Assembly (NCBI RefSeq): GCF_014803895.1
Contig: NZ_JAAVAU010000002.1
Coordinates: 1-40,214, forward strand
Reading direction: 5' to 3'
DNA from: Lactobacillus sp.
GTDB taxonomy: Bacteria; Bacillota; Bacilli; Lactobacillales; Lactobacillaceae
DNA: 40,214 nt
Positions 17,657 to 25,197 of the stretch are shown in pieces. Under the pieces are notes generated by a model. The model was given only the letters and a program-made list of their open reading frames with translations. It was not told the origin of the DNA and ran no database searches. Numbering within the stretch: position 1 is the stretch's first letter; each line of letters opens with the position of its first letter. Made by a program: the position numbers and the translations under genes.

Positions 17657-19302
17657 TTATCCTCCGTATTGCTTTCAAAAAACTTAATAATATCGTTTAA
17701 CCCAGTCATGATTTTTTCATCATCTGAAGTTAATTCTTTGAGCATCCCTACCAACTTCTTCTCATTCTCATCAATTTGAGCTTGAGTTTCAGTCAAGTTA
17801 GCTGCTACCTTTTCCAAGTCAACCGGAGGCTCTGGAACGTAAGAATCAATATATCTAGTGATGTTAAGGTTGAAGTCGTTCTCTTTAATTTCCTTATAAT
17901 CAGCCAAATGAGCATATCTTTCGACATCTTCACGCTTTTCATAAGTTGAAATGACTTTATCAATATCTTCTTTTCTTAATTTATTTTGTTTCTTTTGCTT
18001 TTCAAATTCTCTTGAAGCATCAATAAAGAACACACTACGATCAGTCTTATTCTTCTTCAATACGACAATTGTAGTAGGAATTGGCGTGTTAACAAAGATA
18101 TTTGGTGGTAACCCAATAACTGCATCAATTGAACCATCTTCAAGAAGCTTCTGACGAATCTTCCCTTCACCAGAACCACGGAATAAGACACCATGCGGTA
18201 AAACAATTGCCATAGTTCCTGTATTCTTCAAATGATAAAAGCCATGCAATAAAAATGCATAATCTGCCTTGGACTTAGGTGGAAGGACGCCATACTTACT
18301 GAAGCGTGGATCATCTAAAAATCCCTTATCAGCTGACCATTTTAATGAATATGGTGGGTTCATTACTACCGCATCAAACATCGTCTCACCAATTGGTGGC
18401 CAGTCTGCATCTAATGTATCACCTAATCTTAAGTGTTGATTTTCTGGACTAACCCCGTGCAAGATCATATTCATTCTGGCCAAGTTATAAGTTGAAACAT
18501 TAATTTCTTGACCATAGTAAACAATACGATTAGGATTTTTCACTAAATCTCTAAAGTTCAAAAGTAAAGAGCCTGACCCCATTGCAGGGTCATAAACTGT
18601 TAATTCTGAAGGCTTTTCTTCACCAGCTAAAGTTAAACGGGTTAAAATCTTAGAAACTTCTTGAGGAGTATAGAACTCGCCAGCTTTTTTACCACTTTCA
18701 GAAGCAAATTCTCCAATTAAGTATTCATATGCATCCCCGAGAGAGTCTGATTTACTATCCTTGTCTCTATTAACTAACTGAATGTCACGTAATGCCTTCA
18801 TCACATCCATGATAGTATCAGTTTGCTTTTGTGCATTTGAACCTAAGCGACGAGAATACAAGTCTACATCATCAAATAAGCCTTCAAATTCTTTTCCAGT
18901 ACTTTCAATATCATTAAAAGCATCACCTAAATCAGAATTTTGGAAAGTTTTAACATTACCATCTTTAGTTCGAGCAGTACCATCAATCTCTTGCATCAAA
19001 TAAGTAAAAGTATGTTCTGGCTCAATTGTGTAGCGCAAAGAACCTTTTAACTCATCCTTTAAATCTTGGTAATTTTCAGTATAAATTGTTTGTGCTTCTT
19101 CCAAAGAAACATCACTATCTTCACCCCAAGAATATTCTTCAACCGCTTGATACAATAATTTATCTGACAAATATTTATAGAAAATCAAACCTAACAAATA
19201 ATTTTTATATTCATTAGCATCCATCTTTCCTCTTAAAGAGTCTGCCGCACTAAAGAGCGAATTAAATAATTTTGATTTAGAATTTTTAGTAGTTTCAACC
19301 AT
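17653..19302 (-). CDS. hsdM: Type I DNA methyltransferase HsdM
   Basis: Adenine-N6 methyltransferase subunit; M2S forms the methylase and R2M2S the restriction complex. From the ATG at 19302 it is 549 residues: an N-terminal HsdM helical domain (about 1-150), SAM-binding motif I DPAMGSG (238-244), catalytic motif IV NPPY (315-318) in VVMNPPYSLKW, and a C-terminal coiled helix region. A TTG three codons upstream (19311) could also start it, but the ATG lies better spaced from the weak GGAT ribosome site. First gene of the hsdM-hsdS operon. Confidence 0.96.
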   Translation of the reverse strand: MVETTKNSKSKLFNSLFSAADSLRGKMDANEYKNYLLGLIFYKYLSDKLLYQAVEEYSWGEDSDVSLEEAQTIYTENYQDLKDELKGSLRYTIEPEHTFTYLMQEIDGTARTKDGNVKTFQNSDLGDAFNDIESTGKEFEGLFDDVDLYSRRLGSNAQKQTDTIMDVMKALRDIQLVNRDKDSKSDSLGDAYEYLIGEFASESGKKAGEFYTPQEVSKILTRLTLAGEEKPSELTVYDPAMGSGSLLLNFRDLVKNPNRIVYYGQEINVSTYNLARMNMILHGVSPENQHLRLGDTLDADWPPIGETMFDAVVMNPPYSLKWSADKGFLDDPRFSKYGVLPPKSKADYAFLLHGFYHLKNTGTMAIVLPHGVLFRGSGEGKIRQKLLEDGSIDAVIGLPPNIFVNTPIPTTIVVLKKNKTDRSVFFIDASREFEKQKKQNKLRKEDIDKVISTYEKREDVERYAHLADYKEIKENDFNLNITRYIDSYVPEPPVDLEKVAANLTETQAQIDENEKKLVGMLKELTSDDEKIMTGLNDIIKFFESNTEDK

Positions 19303-19333
19303 TTTAATCAATCCATCTAATCTAATTTAAGTT

Positions 19334-19362
19334 AATTTTTCGTTGTGTAGAAAACGAAAATT
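19334..19362. promoter_or_regulatory. Inverted repeat in the hsdM leader
   Basis: TTTTCGTT (19337-19344) / AACGAAAA (19353-19360) with an 8-base spacer, about 35-60 bp upstream of the hsdM ATG. It could be an operator or a leader hairpin controlling hsdM-hsdS. No regulator gene is adjacent. The function is unassigned. Confidence 0.4.
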
Positions 19363-19466
19363 ATTACGCTATACAGTTTAACATAATGCCTTTATCACTC
19401 TTCAAATATTATTGCAAATTAAAAAGTTAATTTAAGCTGGACAATCTTCTTGATATGCAGAATTTT

Positions 19467-19494
19467 TTGACAAAAAACCAGCAAATAATAAAAT
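19467..19494 (+). promoter_or_regulatory. Promoter of the small-RNA candidate
   Basis: Consensus -35 TTGACA (19467-19472), 16-bp spacer, -10 TAAAAT (19489-19494). It faces away from hsdM towards a terminator 90 bp downstream, with no convincing reading frame between. Confidence 0.55.
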
Positions 19495-19500
19495 AAGAGT

Positions 19501-19616
19501 AAAGAAAAAGAAGCCAGCTGCCAACTGACTTCCTTCATAGTAGAATTGCTTATAAGCAATTGACTCTTAATTTTGTTAATAGTAACCGCTAGTCTGCCCG
19601 GCTAAAGCGGTTTTTT
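19501..19616 (+). ncRNA. Structured small-RNA candidate next to hsdM
   Basis: About 115 nt between a consensus promoter and an intrinsic terminator. Three hairpins are visible: GAAGcCAG/CTGaCTTC (19510-19532), the perfect palindrome AATTGCTTATAAGCAATT, and the terminator AACCGC-TAG/CTA-aa-GCGGTT plus T-run (19584-19616). From memory, the order and the CTGCCAACTGAC and GTAACCGCTAG blocks resemble the 3' part of lactobacillus holin-like (TxpA/Hol_Tox type) Type I toxin transcripts. No hydrophobic toxin frame is present on this strand, so this may be a stand-alone regulatory RNA or a relic of such a locus. Confidence 0.5.
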
Positions 19617-19637
19617 GTTTACTTATCTTTTTTATTG

Positions 19638-19663
19638 CTCAAAAAAGCCGCCCAACCAGGCGA
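19638..19663 (-). terminator. Terminator after the small membrane protein
   Basis: On the minus strand GTCGCC / GGCGGC with a 6-base loop, followed by TTTTTT, starts about 9 bp past the stop codon of the membrane-protein gene. Confidence 0.75.
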
Positions 19664-19671
19664 CTACCCTA

Positions 19672-20103
19672 CTAACCAATAAATCTTTCTAAAATACCAA
19701 TTAAAATTTCTAAAAATATCTGAAAAATTGTGATAGCCACAATTACAATACCACCCATCAAAATTAATGATATATGGAACTTAAGGTATAAGAATACAAT
19801 TGCAGCCCCAATAATTATTATCGACAATAAGACAGCGATTATTGTAACTTTTTTATTACCACCACTCATTGCTTCTTCTAACACTTCATCATCATGATTA
19901 GGAAACCATTCTTTCTGCCAATTATTAATTAAGTGCTTAGCAATAATCAGTATGATAAACAAACTTACCATACACATCTTAGCCATAAAGTTCTCATCTT
20001 GACTTAAGCCTAAGTACATAAAACTAATACCAAACATCAATTGGAATAAAGTTCCTAACATTTCTAATCTTTTTAGCAACTGATCTGCGTCGATTTTCTT
20101 CAC
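19672..20103 (-). CDS. Small membrane protein, unknown function
   Basis: I do not recognise a family. With the GTG at 20103, placed 5 bp after GGAGG, it is 143 residues. A longer reading to a TTG at 20115 would put the ribosome site inside the gene. It has four hydrophobic segments: two in the first half (around LFQLMFGISFMYLGL and MVSLFIILIIAKHLI) and two in the second (ITIIAVLL-like and LILMGGIVIVAITIF). An acidic loop, NHDDEVLEEAMSGGNKK, lies between the pairs. It is divergent from the Nudix gene and has its own terminator, so it is probably monocistronic. Confidence 0.8.
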   Translation of the reverse strand: MKKIDADQLLKRLEMLGTLFQLMFGISFMYLGLSQDENFMAKMCMVSLFIILIIAKHLINNWQKEWFPNHDDEVLEEAMSGGNKKVTIIAVLLSIIIIGAAIVFLYLKFHISLILMGGIVIVAITIFQIFLEILIGILERFIG

Positions 20104-20220
20104 AAAATCCTCCAAATAACAAAATTTCTTTTACTTTTATCCTATTATAACCAAAATTAAGTGCTAAAATAGTTTTATTCTAAAAAGTTATAGCTACAAA
20201 TTATTTTATAGGGGATGCGT

Positions 20221-20625
20221 ATGGAATATTCAGCTGGTGCAATTATCTACCGCAAAATAAATAATAAACATGAATTTTTAATTGTTCAAAGTCTCTGGCA
20301 TAAAACTTGGGGTTTTCCTAAAGGACATCTGAAAGACAATGAAACTAATTTACAAGCTGCTCATCGTGAAGTATTTGAAGAAACCGGTCTTAAGCCAGAC
20401 TTTCTTTCAAAATTTAAAACTAGTCTAATCTATCCGGTTGCTTCTGGGCAAGACAAAACAGTTACTTTATTCTTAGCTCAATTTAACGAAAATCAGACTC
20501 CTAATTGGCAACCTGAAGAAATTGTCGATGGAAAGTGGGTAAATTTAGAAGTAGCAGAAAAGATGCTCTCTCGCCCAGCCTTAGTTGATTGTCTCAAAAA
20601 AGCTGATCATTTTTTAAAGAAGTAA
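20221..20625 (+). CDS. Nudix hydrolase, Ap4A-hydrolase type
   Basis: 134-residue single-domain Nudix enzyme. The Nudix box is complete (G at GHLKDNE, then REVFEETGL; the REVxEE glutamates bind metal). The SAGAIIYRK start, WGFPKGH and short length are typical of bis(5'-nucleosyl)-tetraphosphatase (asymmetric) proteins, which split Ap4A into ATP and AMP. Substrate is inferred. The ATG at 20221 is 6 bp from AGGGG; an ATG two codons earlier overlaps that site and is less likely. Confidence 0.88.
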   Translation: MEYSAGAIIYRKINNKHEFLIVQSLWHKTWGFPKGHLKDNETNLQAAHREVFEETGLKPDFLSKFKTSLIYPVASGQDKTVTLFLAQFNENQTPNWQPEEIVDGKWVNLEVAEKMLSRPALVDCLKKADHFLKK

Positions 20626-20699
20626 ATTAGTATAACTATTTCCTTTCAGTTTATCTCATGATAAAATACCTTAACATCTAAAATACTGCGAGGGATTTT

Positions 20700-20837
20700 A
20701 TGAAGAAAAGTACATTACTATTTATCGGAACAATTGCTATCCTCAGTCTTGCAAGTTATGGTATCAATTGGTCAACTATTAGTTATCATATTCCTGCAAT
20801 TCAAAATGCACTTTCCCATATTCCATTATTTAGATAA
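20700..20837 (+). CDS. 45-residue single-pass membrane peptide
   Basis: ATG at 20700 after GAGGG, encoding 45 residues. A basic start (MKK) is followed by one hydrophobic segment (LLFIGTIAILSLASYGI) and a short polar tail ending PLFR. It is followed immediately by a terminator, so it is a compact unit with ribosome site, frame and end. Function is unknown. The single helix could make it a membrane regulator or small toxin-like peptide, but nothing proves this. Confidence 0.6.
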   Translation: MKKSTLLFIGTIAILSLASYGINWSTISYHIPAIQNALSHIPLFR

Positions 20838-20840
20838 TTT

Positions 20841-20867
20841 ACATCGAGATTTTCTCGATGTTTTTTT
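20841..20867 (+). terminator. Terminator after the small membrane peptide
   Basis: ACATCGAGA / TCTCGATGT stem with a very short loop and a T7 run, beginning 4 bp after the stop codon. Confidence 0.85.
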
Positions 20868-21075
20868 AATCAAAAAATAATTTTAAATTTTTTTGCTATT
20901 TTTCTAAAATTTAGTTATTTTATTTTTCTTTATTTATCAGTATTAGCGTCTCTCCTTTTTATTACTCATACTTAAAATATCTATATTTTTCAAGGTCAAT
21001 GTTTTTTTAAACTTAAAAATATGGTGTATACTTATTAATTGAAAGTACTATATTAATAAAAAAAGAGGTAATATT
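20868..21075. other. AT-rich intergenic stretch
   Basis: No reading frame, RNA or repeat is convincing here. A promoter for the downstream FMN-barrel gene is probable near 21022-21030 (TGTATACTT, extended -10-like), and the GAGGT ribosome site precedes the ATG at 21076. Confidence 0.4.
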
Positions 21076-21441
21076 ATGAAAAAATTAGACTCAACTACAC
21101 TTACTGACAAGCAAAAGGAATTCTTCAAGACTCACTTGGCTTACTTATCAACTGTAGATGCCAATGGTAATCCTCAAGTTGGTCCTAAGCAATCTATGCA
21201 CGTGCTTGATGACAATCATTTACAATACTTAGAAAAAACTAAGGCTCACGCATACGAAAACTTGAAGAATGGTTCAAAAGCTGCTGTAGTAGTTGCAGAT
21301 GAACCAAGTCATACTAACGTACGTATTATCGGTACTGCTACCATCCATGAAGATGACGATTACCAAAAGAAGATTGCTACAGAAGCTGGTGCTCCTCAAG
21401 CTTACGTTGTTGATATTGAAATTGAAGAAATCGACGAATAA
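21076..21441 (+). CDS. Pyridoxamine 5'-phosphate oxidase-family protein
   Basis: 121-residue protein of the FMN-binding split-barrel fold. Recognisable are the strand LAYLSTVDANGNPQVGPKQSM (about 22-42), where family members contact flavin, and the later NLKNGSKAAVVVADEP and VRIIGTATIHEDDDYQKK parts. Such short proteins are usually flavin-dependent reductases or stress proteins of unknown substrate, not true pyridoxamine oxidases. GAGGTAATATT precedes the ATG. A decayed paralogue lies at 10884-11146, on the other side of the restriction island. Confidence 0.85.
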   Translation: MKKLDSTTLTDKQKEFFKTHLAYLSTVDANGNPQVGPKQSMHVLDDNHLQYLEKTKAHAYENLKNGSKAAVVVADEPSHTNVRIIGTATIHEDDDYQKKIATEAGAPQAYVVDIEIEEIDE

Positions 21442-21454
21442 TTAATTAATCCAC

Positions 21455-21490
21455 AAAAAAACAACTTCCTCGCAAGGAAGTTGTTTTTTT
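21455..21490. terminator. Bidirectional terminator
   Basis: AAAAAACAACTTCCT / AGGAAGTTGTTTTTT with a 4-base CGCA loop. It sits between the convergent FMN-barrel gene (+) and alpha/beta hydrolase gene (-). Confidence 0.92.
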
Positions 21491-22361
21491 AGTTGTTTTG
21501 TTTATTATTTGCCTTATCTTGGTTATTTCTACCCTGATTATTATTCATTTCAGGATGTAAAATATACTTTTGAATCAAATCTAAAACTTCACTATTTTGT
21601 GGTAAAGCTGAGTGCTGAGCTAATTTACCTGTAACAGTAATTTGAGTATATCTCTTTACCACATCTTGGTATATATACTTACCTGCTAAGACACTACTTA
21701 CAGGCACTAACCCATCCTCAACATAATTCTCAGATCCGGCAATAGAATACATAATTAAATTACTTGGCAAATTTTTTCGATATTTAATAAAGTCTTTTAA
21801 CATTTCTGTTTTACGAGATGTTGGTTCTGCAAAGTTATATGGCGTACCAATTGTCATCAATCGCTTAATCTTAATTTGTCGTTCATTAAAATAGTGTTCA
21901 AGATAATAAGTATAAATCAAACCACCATTTGAGTGACCGATTCCCTTAAAATTATTAAAATTATAAGTCTGCTTCAGTAGATTGAAAGCTTTACTAAACA
22001 TCTTCGCTTGCTTTTTAATATTGCTATAGCCATCTTTATTATTTTCAAAGCCAACAACGATAAATGGTTCTTTATCACCTTTTTTTATATGTCCGTAATA
22101 AGAAATTTTGCCATTATTAAAAACTTTAACCTTAAGTAAACTATGTTGATGTTTTTCTTTTTTATTAATATTTTTTACTAAAGTATCAAACCGATTAATT
22201 GATGCACTACTACCTGGAATAAGAATAACTGGTGATAATTCAGAGTTTTGTCGATTTTTTAAGGTAGTTACGCTATTTTTAGTCCAACAATATGATGCAA
22301 CTGCAAAGATACCAATCACAAGAGTCATAACTAAAATTAAAATTTTTTGACTTTTACGCAT
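21489..22361 (-). CDS. Membrane-anchored DUF915-type alpha/beta hydrolase
   Basis: 290 residues from the ATG at 22361 (AAGGGTG 6 bp upstream). An N-terminal hydrophobic anchor (about 7-25) is followed by an extracellular alpha/beta hydrolase: VILIPGSSAS (oxyanion strand), nucleophile elbow GHSNGG with S144, acid D216 (VEDGLVPV) and H250 (AQHSALP). The C-terminus is Asn/Gln-rich. This matches the DUF915 lipase/esterase-like surface hydrolases of lactobacilli. It overlaps the EIIC-like gene by 8 bp and is coupled to it. The substrate is unknown; the pairing hints at a surface lipid, glycolipid or sugar ester. Confidence 0.85.
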   Translation of the reverse strand: MRKSQKILILVMTLVIGIFAVASYCWTKNSVTTLKNRQNSELSPVILIPGSSASINRFDTLVKNINKKEKHQHSLLKVKVFNNGKISYYGHIKKGDKEPFIVVGFENNKDGYSNIKKQAKMFSKAFNLLKQTYNFNNFKGIGHSNGGLIYTYYLEHYFNERQIKIKRLMTIGTPYNFAEPTSRKTEMLKDFIKYRKNLPSNLIMYSIAGSENYVEDGLVPVSSVLAGKYIYQDVVKRYTQITVTGKLAQHSALPQNSEVLDLIQKYILHPEMNNNQGRNNQDKANNKQNN

Positions 22362-23616
22362 GTTGGTCACCCTTTTCATCTGCAATCAAACGATCATCAA
22401 CTACATCCGCTAATTTAACAAATGGTATATATATCAGCACATCTATAATTAATAATAAAATTGAAAAGATAAAGGCATAAATATTACCACCTGAACCAAT
22501 TAAAGGAATCAATATACTTGGTGTTACAGTAGGAACAGGATAAACCAATGGTGGCATCACTCTAAAGTAGATAACTACACTTGCCAAGACTATATTTATA
22601 ATTGGTACAAAGACAAAGGGAATTATATAAATAGGATTAAAAGGTAAGCCAATTCCAAAATCTAATGCTCCTGGAATATTAAAAAATGCAGGCGCAGCAG
22701 CTATATCAGCCATTCTTCGCATATATTTACGTCTACTTACCCATAAAATTGCAATCAATAGTGCCAAACTACCAAATTGTGCAAAACCACTATATAAAGC
22801 GGAGGGCGTAAAAGGATAAGGTATTCCCCAGCTAGTTTTATGAGTTAAAGCATAATTCAAATTAGCCATTGTCTCACTATCGTATATTTTACTAGAAACT
22901 GACATTAAATCAGGAAAACCAAACCAAGTAACAATTGTTACTAATAAAGAAATAATAATATTTAACATATAGTTACTGCGTTGGCTGATAAATGAAGTTA
23001 TACCTTGAGAAACAGTATTATCAATTCCAAAGAACCCAAATATTCTAAAAACAATATGAAAAATTAAAGTGGGAATAATTACTAATAGAATCGGTTTTAA
23101 ATTATATAAAACTATTTGTAAAATACTTTCACGGTTTTGGTTATCACTTTTCCATAAGTCATGTCCAAATTTTACAAATACCTTACCCACTATATAGCCT
23201 AGGATAACGCCAATTAAAAACCAACTAACACCGTAGTATTGTTCATTATTGACACCATTACGATAAAATAATAATACATAACTTCCTACTGCTACTAAAG
23301 AACCTAAGATTCCTTCATATCCATGGCGCTTAGTTACTAAATAGGCACTAACTAATGCTGAATAAGGTGCTAGCCATCCAGTAGAAACATTGACTATATC
23401 ACTAAATATCATGCGATAAAATCTATAGTTAGGAAGGTTGTTAATCTTTATTAAACTTCCTAAATACCCATTAGTAGAGAATAAACTTTCACTCAATAGC
23501 TGAGCAAAACTCCCAATTAAAACAATTGGAAATAAAATCAACATTGTCCGTTGCAAGATACGAATAAATTCTATTTTTCTGAACCGGACTGTCCAGTTAA
23601 CTAATTTATCAGTCAC
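22354..23616 (-). CDS. PTS EIIC-like permease (lactose/cellobiose type), stand-alone
   Basis: 420-residue polytopic protein related to the EIIC domain of the cellobiose/chitobiose PTS family. The tell-tale C-terminal block reads FFNIPGALDFGIGLPFNP followed by IIPFVFVP. In sugar-transporting EIICs this block reads like FNINEP...FG.P..NP; here the motif glutamate that contacts sugar is replaced (NEP becomes PGA). No EIIA or EIIB gene is nearby, so it is probably not an ordinary phosphotransferase. It is the first gene of a two-gene unit with the overlapping hydrolase. A sensory, flippase-like or facilitator role is speculation. Confidence 0.82.
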   Translation of the reverse strand: MTDKLVNWTVRFRKIEFIRILQRTMLILFPIVLIGSFAQLLSESLFSTNGYLGSLIKINNLPNYRFYRMIFSDIVNVSTGWLAPYSALVSAYLVTKRHGYEGILGSLVAVGSYVLLFYRNGVNNEQYYGVSWFLIGVILGYIVGKVFVKFGHDLWKSDNQNRESILQIVLYNLKPILLVIIPTLIFHIVFRIFGFFGIDNTVSQGITSFISQRSNYMLNIIISLLVTIVTWFGFPDLMSVSSKIYDSETMANLNYALTHKTSWGIPYPFTPSALYSGFAQFGSLALLIAILWVSRRKYMRRMADIAAAPAFFNIPGALDFGIGLPFNPIYIIPFVFVPIINIVLASVVIYFRVMPPLVYPVPTVTPSILIPLIGSGGNIYAFIFSILLLIIDVLIYIPFVKLADVVDDRLIADEKGDQHA

Positions 23617-23709
23617 ATTCCGTCATCTTCCTTTTTTGTTTTAATTATACTTTTATAGAATTACAAAACCAATACATTCTAATAATTTTCATTTTTTATT
23701 AAAAAAGTA

Positions 23710-23742
23710 TTGACATTATCAAAGTAAAAGTTTTATTATAAT
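23710..23742 (+). promoter_or_regulatory. Promoter of the metE-like/luxS unit
   Basis: -35 TTGACA (23710-23715) with -10 TATTAT (23734-23739, 18-bp spacer); an overlapping TATAAT ends at 23742. It lies directly before the T-box leader. Confidence 0.75.
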
Positions 23743-23749
23743 GACAACA

Positions 23750-24045
23750 AAATTACAAAAAGCAGAGAAAAGATGAGTAACTTTTTAATCTTTCTACAGA
23801 AAACTGGAATGATGAGAGCCAGTGATTGCATTAATAAGTGAATATGGTCTTAGAGCTTAAATGAAATGCGAGCCAATAAGGTTAGCAGGACACGATTGAT
23901 GCCCGATAAAGCATCCGAGTATTCCTTTTGAGGAGCACTTAGTAAGGGTCTTATTGTGAAATAAGACTAAATTTCAGGGTGGTAACACGCAAAAGCGTCC
24001 CTAAAGATGAGTCTACAAACTTGTCTTTAGAGGCGCTTTTTTATT
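23750..24045 (+). promoter_or_regulatory. T-box leader, methionine type
   Basis: Contains the T-box core AGGGTGGTAACACGC (23976-23990) and an overlapping terminator: GCG...CTAAAGA (from 23995) pairs with TCTTTAG...CGC (to 24035), then TTTTTT. ATG triplets at 23844-23846, 23861-23863 and 23866-23868 are specifier candidates on the 3' side of stem I. The Met assignment rests on these plus the genes it controls. Uncharged tRNA-Met should switch on the downstream methyltransferase and luxS. Confidence 0.92.
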
Positions 24046-24065
24046 TATTTTTAAGGAGAATTAAA

Positions 24066-25178
24066 ATGAGTAAATTACATTATGACATTGTTGGTAGTTT
24101 TTTAAGACCAAAAGACTTAAAAAATGCTCGAGCTGATTTTGAAGATGGCAAGATTTCTAAATATGAACTAGTTGAGGTGGAAAATAAAAATATTAAAAAG
24201 TTAGTTGATCAAGAAATTGCAGCTGGCTTAAAAATTGTAACTGATGGAGAATTCCGTAGAAGTTACTGGCATCTTGATACCTTCTGGGGCTTTAATGGTA
24301 TTGCTCATATTCAAAAGAAACATGGTTATCTTTTCCATGATGAAGAAACTAGGAAAGATTCCGCTATCGTAAATGGCAAAATTAGTTTTAGTGGTGATCA
24401 TCCAGATTTAGAAGCCTTCAAATTTTTGAGAAACATTACTAAAGATAAGAATGTAATTCCTCGTCAAAGTATCCCTTCCCCCGCTCAATTTTATTCAGAA
24501 TTAATCCGGGATCAAGATAATATCACGGCAGTTAAAAAATATTATCCAAATGAAGAAGATTTATTTACTGATATTTCTACCGCTTATCGTAATTTAATTC
24601 TTGCTCTCTATGAAGCTGGTTGTCGCGATTTAAAGTTAGATGACTGTACTTGGGGTGTACTTGTTGATCAAAATTTACTAGCTATTTACGAATCACTTGG
24701 TTTTACTCAAAACCAACTCTGTAAAATATTTTTGAAACTCAATAACGATGCTATCGATAATTTACCAGATGACTTACGGATTTCAACTCATATCTGCCGA
24801 GGAAACTATCATTCTACTTGGGCAACAAGTGGTGGCTATGATGCCGTGGCAGATTACGTTTTTGCAAAAGAAAATGTCGATGCTTTCTACTTAGAGTTTG
24901 ACGACGAAAGAAGTGGTCACTTTGATCCAATTGCAAAAATTCCTGCTGACAAAGAAGTGGTTCTTGGTATTGTCACCAGTAAAAAGCCAGAATTAGAAGA
25001 TCCTACAAAGTTAAAAGAACGCATTAAGGAGGCGACGGCATTTCATAATTTAGACAAGCTTGCTCTTTCTACCCAATGTGGTTTCTCTTCTACAGAAGAA
25101 GGAAACAAATTAACTGACAAAGAACAATGGGACAAGATAAACTTAGTATTAAATACTGCTAATGAAATTTGGAATTAA
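24066..25178 (+). CDS. Short MetE-like homocysteine S-methyltransferase (YxjG/YxjH type)
   Basis: 370 residues from the ATG at 24066 (AAGGAG 7 bp upstream, directly after the T-box terminator). It corresponds to the C-terminal catalytic barrel of cobalamin-independent methionine synthase only; the N-terminal folate-binding half is absent. The zinc/homocysteine site is visible: H242-x-C244 (STHICRGN), E277 (YLEFDDE) and C338 (STQCGF). The likely reaction is methyl transfer to homocysteine to give methionine. The methyl donor of these short forms is not established. Co-transcription with luxS, which makes homocysteine, fits this role. Confidence 0.88.
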   Translation: MSKLHYDIVGSFLRPKDLKNARADFEDGKISKYELVEVENKNIKKLVDQEIAAGLKIVTDGEFRRSYWHLDTFWGFNGIAHIQKKHGYLFHDEETRKDSAIVNGKISFSGDHPDLEAFKFLRNITKDKNVIPRQSIPSPAQFYSELIRDQDNITAVKKYYPNEEDLFTDISTAYRNLILALYEAGCRDLKLDDCTWGVLVDQNLLAIYESLGFTQNQLCKIFLKLNNDAIDNLPDDLRISTHICRGNYHSTWATSGGYDAVADYVFAKENVDAFYLEFDDERSGHFDPIAKIPADKEVVLGIVTSKKPELEDPTKLKERIKEATAFHNLDKLALSTQCGFSSTEEGNKLTDKEQWDKINLVLNTANEIWN

Positions 25179-25197
25179 TTGAAAGGAATAATTTATT

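Noticed and set aside
11209..19302. Prophage or integrative element, suggested by the tyrosine recombinase
   Set aside because: No phage, conjugation, relaxase or attachment-site features; the recombinase sits inside the hsdS switch and is explained by it.
19432..19524. Minus-strand 30-residue hydrophobic frame (TTG start, AAGGAAG ahead) as a toxin gene
   Set aside because: Rare start codon, no promoter seen, and it is the complement of a structured RNA candidate; kept only as a hypothesis within that finding.
19584..19616. Terminator of hsdM or of the membrane-protein gene
   Set aside because: It points away from hsdM, and the membrane-protein gene has its own terminator at 19638-19663; it fits the small-RNA unit instead.
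23979..24065. Longer N-terminus for the MetE-like protein starting within the T-box leader
   Set aside because: It would translate the T-box and terminator hairpin; the ATG at 24066 has a good ribosome site and begins at the conserved family N-terminus.
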